Part shown: positions 57,715 to 64,000 of the stretch, piece by piece | Layout of the letters: every line of letters starts with the position of its first letter | Numbering within the stretch: the first letter of the stretch is position 1 | Assembly (NCBI GenBank): GCA_030015575.1 | Contig: CM057337.1 | Span: 336,422,583 to 336,486,582 of the forward strand | DNA length: 64,000 bases | From: Agapanthus africanus | Lineage: Eukaryota; Streptophyta; Magnoliopsida; Asparagales; Amaryllidaceae | Direction: 5' to 3' | Notes under the pieces: generated by a model | Told to the model about the DNA's origin: nothing | The model's database searches: none | What the model saw: the letters and a program-made list of their open reading frames with translations, nothing else | Translations under genes and position numbers: made by a program

Positions 57715-59062
57715 CTTTTGTCTCTTCTGTCATTTATTCTTGCACAGTAATTCCTATATTTTAGTGCTGGATTTTATGGGAATTTTTAATTTGAATTCAA
57801 GAGTTGAATTTTCTGGGGTATTTTGGAGCGTACATGATTCGATCGGATTATCAGACTTTGTCTATGTGGCTTTCCGGATATTTTAGAATATGTTAAAAAG
57901 TTCGACTGGACATAAATACCCACCTTTTCCCCTGCCGGAAAATTTCCAAGTGTTGGATTTTTCCGAGGTTTAAAGACGTTCTAAGTAGTGCAAGTAACTC
58001 GATGGACCCTCTAGAAGACAACAAACCTTAACTCGATTATGTGACCGTCTTGAACTGCCCTTTGAACCTTAGGGTTTGGGGTAGTACGGCGTGCCACATG
58101 TGAGGCGTTGGCTTGACCCTTCTACGGCTGGACCGTTGGTACTGAGGCACGAAGTGAATGTCTTTGAACTTATTTCATGAGTTGATCTGTTTCGGGAAAA
58201 CTTGGGTGTTTGATTGTTCGATCGGAAAGTTTAACATTTTCTATTTATCTGGAATGGGATACAATAATTGGAATTCACAATTAGTTATGAGATAACTGAA
58301 TGAATGTTATAAACATAGCACTTTAGTCTCACTTGATCGGTTGCCACGGAATTTTGATGCGATCAAAAGTCCGTCGCAATCACGTAGCGTACGCGGATAC
58401 TCGCCGGATAAACTTAATAGACAGCCTCACTCCATAGCCCCGACCAAGTGACTGTAGGAGAACCCCGTCGCCGAAAGCATCCGTTCGGGTGCTCGCGGTA
58501 GCGGTGTTCCGCCTTGGTGCACTTCGTCGATGGCATCGGGGGTGCGACTGCCTACTGAAGTTTGCGACGAGCATTCGATCAGGATGTCGGGAATCTTGTT
58601 GAATTGATCGACTTAGTATTGAAAAGTGTTTTCGATTTTGAGACTAAAATGCGGGGTTTATAATTGTTAGGCATGCGATGTCTAAGGAATTCATTTGATT
58701 AGGCATGCGATGTCTATGGAGATTGCGGATTCCAACTGTTGTAGTTTTACACTTTCTTTTCTGTGACCGTAAGTGTAATATGTGATATCGCCGGTTTCGT
58801 TGCTATATGTCAACGACAATTGGGATACGCATGTTTACTTACGTTGATGACATGTGATGTTATGTGTTGCTGGATATGTTATATTGGATCGTCGTGTTTG
58901 AATAGCCGGGGTTTTTTATGTGAGATGAGTGTTTTTCATTTTCATTCATGTAAAAACTTGTATGTAATATTCTTTTATTGGGGCACTTCCAGGTTGCGGA
59001 AGATGTCACCCTTTGTATATTATTTACTTTTCCGCACTAGGATAGACCCAAGGAGGGGAGCA

Positions 59063-59150
59063 CAAGTAACCGGGTTCTGGAGTCCAGTGGGAGACCAACT
59101 CGAGGAGTCGAGTCCGGGTCTCCTAACTCCAGAATTGGTAGGGTTGCTTG
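59063..59150 (+). other. Extended multi-stem hairpin in Copia-C leader
   Basis: Four nested perfect or near-perfect stems: 59063-59071 with 59142-59150 (CAAGTAACC/GGTTGCTTG, one wobble); 59075-59083 with 59126-59134 (TTCTGGAGT/ACTCCAGAA); 59090-59096 with 59117-59123 (GGAGACC/GGTCTCC); 59098-59103 with 59108-59113 (ACTCGA/TCGAGT). Confidence 0.85.
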
Positions 59151-59589
59151 CCGCTCTCGTAGGGGTCTAGGGGTGTGGGTTTGGCTATTCATCGCGACCG
59201 TGGAATCCGTGTTTTATACTGGCTCGTATTGAAAACACGGACGTCGTAGTATATCCAATATTTCATATGATTCTTCTGCTGCGATATCTGTGATGTGATC
59301 ATGTGATATGTTCTGTGATGGACACTTTATATAGTATATATGATATATTATATAGGCGTTACTTATGTTTTGCACCCGCACTAGCCCTGCCCTGCTCTGT
59401 CGTTAGTTACCTAACCTAACGGTGCACTAGGGGACATCGAGGCGAATGCGGATGGCATAAGTGTACCTCGTATTTATCTGTGATGTTTAGGTACTTAAAT
59501 GATGGGACTTCATTAATGTGATTAATGAAATAAAAAGAAACCTAAGATGTTGTAGAATCGAATTTCAAAAATAAAACAGGTAGCTACAG

Positions 59590-59830
59590 TTCTTGCTTTG
59601 CACAGAGGTATATGTGATATATCCTGCACCTTATTCAATGAGGAAAGGACCGAGATCCCTTCACCGGGAGTGACTCCTTTAGCAATAACTGGCAGATGCT
59701 ACACACTTGGTTTGTCTTTTGATTGCTTTTAAGAGTTTTTGCTTTGCACAGTGATATATATGATATATCCCGCACCTCATTCGACGAGGAAAGGACCGAC
59801 GATCCCTTCACCGGGAGTGACTCCTTTAGC
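59590..59830 (+). repeat. ~145-bp tandem repeat in Copia-C leader
   Basis: Two copies sharing TTGCTTTGCACAG, GATATATCC, GAGGAAAGGACCGA and CCCTTCACCGGGAGTGACTCC. Homologous to 21541-21790 of Copia-A. Confidence 0.85.
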
Positions 59831-60655
59831 AAAACTAGAAAAGCCTCAAAAACACTCCATTTTAAAATCATTTTGATTCTACAACGATATCAAGTTCATT
59901 ACGCAATAGGTTTTCAGAAAAACCTGTCGTAGCCCTCCGTCATTTCAGATAAATCCTGTTTAGTATTCGTGCTGCGTTTGTTAACCTTGTCAAGGCGCAG
60001 TGTGCGGTGGCTAACCAGTATTTATCTGCTTATGCATATGATGCAGATTGGGTTAGGGTAGTAGTGCGGACTTGTTGACCTTGTTAAGGGTCATGCGGGT
60101 GGGTTTGATTCAATCAAGAAATGACGGGTTGAACTTGACTTGCGGTCTATGGTTTGTTGACTGTGTCAAGGTCATAGATCGTTTGGGGCAAAATATTATC
60201 GGGAATTTCAAGTGTTGAAATTTGCAATGAGATTGCATACCTTCTATGAGATAGTTGGATCCCGATACCCGCTGTGAGTAATTGTTACTCCTGGGAGAGT
60301 TTTACACATTACAATTAGCCGATCAAGTAGGTGTCTAGAAAGGTGTTAACGAGGTTACGCCTCTGGGAAAACGAGGTTTACAGTAATTAGGTTCGTGCGA
60401 AAGCACGGGGGACCTCCCTCAAAGTACCGACACTGGCCTGGCTGAAAGATTGGCGAACTTATAGTGTGTAATTAATCCCGGCTAGTCTTTCCTTTTAGGG
60501 TTTGAAGGAAGATTTGATAAAAACAGTGGGAGCCATCCTGATTAGATAAAATCATAACCAATCTGATCTTGCAAGAGCGCACGCTGAGTGTTTTCTTCTC
60601 TCTCTCTCCAGGTAGCGACCATATCACGCCTTAATCAAGATAATAATACGGATAA

Positions 60656-63413
60656 TTGATCGAACCCTCTTGTTATACTGAGCTGGGGAACGTTGGTCCC
60701 GCTCCAAATTATAATTGTTATAAGACAGAGCAGGAAATTGGGGATTACCAGAATTCCCGTGCCGCCCAAACGAAGAGAGTGCATGTTGATGCATCATCTT
60801 CGGGTGTGTTCATTACAGAGAACTGTTTCTCAGTATCCTTTACGTCCTGGGTATATGATACCGGATCAGGATCCCGCATATGTAATCTGTTACATGGGGC
60901 TACAAAAAGGTAGAGAACTGAGAACGGGTGATAAGTTTCATGAGGCAGAAAACAGGGCAAGTGTTGCAGCCAAGTCTGTTGGTCACTGTCACCCTGTATT
61001 ACCTATACATTGATTCTGAACAAATGCTGTTAGATACCGAACCTGATATACAAAATCATATCTATTTCTTTATTAGTAAAGAAATGATAAAATTTTGTAT
61101 TGTTGGATAATGTTTTGAATATTTCCTATATCAAAAGTTGATCGGTTCAGGCACGTTATCTAAAAGCATTGATGTTCTAAATCAAACTACAGTTCTTTTG
61201 TATACGGAACACACACAAGAGGAAGAGTTCAGATATGAACGAATCCTTCTTGAGGTATTGTAGACTAGGTCATATCAATGCGACCCGACTAGCTAAAGTT
61301 ACATATAGATGCATATTTAAATTAGTTTGAATTTACATCTTGTGAAACTTGCCAGTCATGTCATAAAGATATGATGACCATAGCTCTGTTTACTGGAAAC
61401 AGAGAAAGAGTTGATGAACTCTTGGGATGATACATGTTGATATATGTAAGGTCCCCTGTCTACAAATGCCAGGACTGGTTCTTTGTACTTCGTTACATTC
61501 TCTGATAATCTCTCAAGATTCAGACATATGTTCCTGTTGAAACACAAGTCCGAACCTTTTGAGATATTCACAGAATATGATTTAGAAGTAGAAAACCAAA
61601 ACACGGGTATAAGTATTATGTCCTTTGATGAGATCGAGGAGGAGAATACTTGAGCACGGAAATCCTGGATTATTCTAAAGGAGAATGAGATTCTCTCTCA
61701 GCATTACTCCTCCGTATACACCATAGCACGATGGTATATCGGGGCGGAGCAATAACACCCTATATGATAAGGTGTGCTCTATGATGAGTACTACTGAGTT
61801 ACCTATTTTCTTTTTGGGAGATATGCACTTGAGAAGCTGCATACCTATTGAATAGGGTTCAAATCAAATCAGTTGCCTACCACTTCATATTTGATATGAT
61901 AAGGGAAGAGCCCATCTCTTAAGTTAGTTAAGATTTGGGGTTGTCCAGCCTATGTTTGAAAAGCAAAATCCGGACAAGCTCGAGACAAGATCTGTTATGT
62001 AGAACTGGAAAGGTTCCAGCTATACAAAACAACAGCAGATGATTTGGTAGAACCAAAGGATTCAGTAGATTCCAACAAACCTCAGCCTCTCCGCCAATCT
62101 AGTAGGGTTCCTCACCCACTTGAGAGATATTTCGGTTTCTCTATGACAGTGGGAGCGAGGATTGCATCATGAGATGATGACCCAACTAGTTTCGAGCAGG
62201 CCATCAGGAGTGAGACTCTGTAAGAATGGCTGGATGCTTAGCGATCTGAGATGGAATCCTTATACACCAACAAAGTATGGACTTTGGTTGCTATATCTGA
62301 AGGGTTAAATCCCCATCAGGAGCAAGTATATCTTGAGAAGATTACTTGGTGTAGATGGAAAAGTTGAGACTTTCAAAGCTAGACTTGTTAAAGCTTTTCG
62401 TCATCGACCAGGCGTGGATAATGATGAAACCTTTTCCAGTGCCTATGCTTAAGTCCATCCGGATCCTACTTGCCACGGCTACATACCATGACTACGATAT
62501 CTGGTGGTTGGGTGTCATGACAGCTTTTCTAAATGATGTTTTAAAATAGAACGTCTATAAGTACACAGCCAGAGGGCTTCGTAGACAGTGGGAGAAGCGG
62601 AAACGTGTGCAAGATGGTTTATGTGATAAAGCAGGCATCGCGGAGTTAGAACATCTGTTTTGATGGATTAGTCAAAGAGTTTGACATCATCAAAATGGTA
62701 GATGAACCTTGTATAAACAAAAAGGTAATAGGGAGTATGGTGGTGATCCTCGTAGAGTATGTGGATGTCATACTCTTGATAAGAAAGTAGTTTCCTATGC
62801 TACTCTCGGTCAATCTCCGTTTATCACAATGATTCTTCATATAGGATAAAAGTGATACCTCCTAAATCCTGGGTTTTGGATCTATGAGATAGATCCAATT
62901 GGATGTTAGGATTCTCACTAGTTGTAGTGAGATGGTATCAACCGATCCTGGGGAGAATCACTGGAAGGGTTCCAGGGTGATAAGGACGACTGAAAGTCAG
63001 TCACAGGTATTGTTTTTACCCTCAGTAAAGGGACGGTATGTTGGAAGAGTTCCAAGCTAGATACCGTGGCATACTAGACGATAAAGGCTCGATACATCGC
63101 TACTTAAGATGCTACCAAAGAGGCAGTCTGGATGTATATTGGTTCATGAGATGAACTTCGTTCCTACCATTGTGTGACAATGGAAGTGTGGCTTTGGCCC
63201 AGGAACCCCGGTCCCATCAGTGATCCAGACATATTCTAAGGCAGTGTCACCTGATCGTGGAAATGGTTGATCTCCATGGGATCGAGGTTAGGAGAGTAGA
63301 CTTAGAGGACAACACGGAGAATCCACTCACGAAGGCCTATTCCCAGAGAGAGACTTTTATCGGATGGTTGAGTATGAGATACTACAACCACTGCTATCAG
63401 ATGGCCCTAGTGC
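60656..63413 (+). pseudogene. Copia-C pol pseudogene (protease, integrase, RT, RNase H)
   Basis: Domain order of Ty1/copia. Protease: D-T-G-S-G near 60857 in an 85-codon open piece (60656-60913). Pre-integrase: RLGHINATRLAKV near 61262-61310, with CETCQ of the HHCC finger near 61340. Integrase: about 61370-61990 (ELLG...; KHKSEPFEIFTEYDLEVENQ; LKIWGCPAYV). RT: NKVWTLV near 62270, then ETFKARLV in a shifted frame, and near 62758 Y-V-D-V where copia RT has Y-V-D-D. RNase H: TKEAVWM near 63110 and ENPLTKA near 63321. There are many stops and at least five frame changes, and the catalytic Asp of RT is lost. Not functional. Confidence 0.85.
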
Positions 63414-63424
63414 AAGTGGGAGAT
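63414..63424 (+). other. Polypurine tract of Copia-C
   Basis: AAGTGGGAGAT followed by the LTR start TGTTAG. Confidence 0.93.
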
Positions 63425-64000
63425 TGTTAGTTATATGTATGCCCTAGAGGCCATTACTTTACATTGGATGTATATTGTAGTGGATGCTGGGACATATATA
63501 GGGAGGACTTTCTTGCTCGACATAATAGTATGCTATCTGGTTACTCTTTACCTTAACGTGTATACTGATTGTCTCTCTGTTACATGTTGGTAAAGCCCTT
63601 AGGATGTGTACTTGACTACCTGGACTATGATGCGGATCATACTAGTGGGGACATGGTAGTCCATAAGTACATCCTTCAAAGTCCCTAGTCATGGGTATAT
63701 CGAGACGGGGCATCGATATACCAGAGTAGACTAGCGTATACCTTCTCGACCCATATAGATGGGCGATGGATGATCCCATATCCATTGGTGTTTGACATCA
63801 GAGATGATATACGGGTGCTCAGTAGAGACTGGGTACACTGGACGGACTCGCCGAGAACTCCCAGATGGTATTATACCTTACGTCAGATGGCAGTTCTCTG
63901 GTGACACTGGTACAGAGTAGTCTGTTGACCCGAGATCGTCATAGAGTCTTGTGTGGTTCCCACTGTGCTTTGATTTCCACCTTACCACGTCCAAGAGGGC
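63425..64000 (+). repeat. Copia-C 3' LTR, cut by window end
   Basis: TGTTAGTTATATGTATGCCC onward, 14 differences from 55244-55819 by direct reading. Confidence 0.93.

Larger units (their letters stand above)
57483..60655 (+). other. Non-coding leader of Copia-C
   Basis: 3.2 kb with no recognisable gag. It holds a GC-rich inverted repeat (57668-57714), a multi-stem hairpin (59063-59150), a tandem pair at about 59590-59830 and sequence colinear with the Copia-A and Copia-B leaders. Confidence 0.7.
55244..64000 (+). mobile_element. Copia-C: Angela-like Ty1/copia element, plus strand, right end outside window
   Basis: 5' LTR 55244-57468, primer site 57470-57482, leader to 60655, pol pseudogene, polypurine tract 63414-63424 and the first 576 bp of the 3' LTR. 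I count 14 differences between the two LTRs over those 576 bp (about 2.4%). Inserted in Copia-D. The most readable copia pol of the window, but no gag is recognisable. Confidence 0.92.

Noticed and set aside
58380..58574. 64-codon minus-strand Arg/Ser-rich frame in the Copia-C leader
   Set aside because: Opposite strand to the element, short, and not conserved in the Copia-A leader as far as I can read.

Overview
This window reads as repeat-rich nuclear DNA of a flowering plant. The evidence is that nearly every kilobase can be assigned to LTR retrotransposons of plant-type lineages: Athila-like and Tat-like Ty3/gypsy elements, and Angela-like Ty1/copia elements. I see no host gene, tRNA or rRNA gene, CRISPR array or bacterial signal. 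The species cannot be named from the sequence.

The elements are nested. (1) At 1-5507 lies a minus-strand Athila-like gag-protease element, cut by the window start. It sits inside the 3' LTR (5508-6825) of a second, truncated minus-strand Athila-like element, whose internal remnant is 6826-7265 plus 25229-25380. (2) That remnant was split by a minus-strand Angela-like copia element, Copia-A (7266-25228, target duplication GTGTG, two LTRs of 2020 bp). (3) The 3' LTR of Copia-A was in turn split by a young plus-strand Athila-like element with gag and protease but no reverse transcriptase (8638-16805, target duplication ACTCC, two 1454-bp LTRs differing at 5 sites). (4) A broken Copia-B (25381-29395, minus) is interrupted by a minus-strand Tat-like element (29396-47853). 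(5) The Tat element has a repeat-laden 3' LTR, a long 3' non-coding tract of short hairpins, an antisense ORF, RT with two RNase H regions, protease, and a gag with a repeated zinc-knuckle module; its integrase is missing. It carries two copia solo LTRs (36215-38120 and 42046-44086). (6) Copia-D (minus, from 47854) is inserted in the Tat gag; its LTR carries a third solo LTR (49610-51709), and its body is split by Copia-C (plus, from 55244), which runs off the window end.

Almost all coding sequence is decayed. Only the gag of the element at 8638-16805 is open over its full length. The copia elements keep good LTRs, primer sites and polypurine tracts around badly degraded pol genes.

Three structural signals are not explained by ordinary element anatomy: a dense chain of short near-perfect hairpins in the Tat 3' region (about 33.9-38.65 kb); a long multi-stem hairpin in the copia leaders whose paired arms differ in sequence but stay complementary in three elements; and a paired GC-rich near-palindromic motif that recurs in both Ty3/gypsy and Ty1/copia elements.
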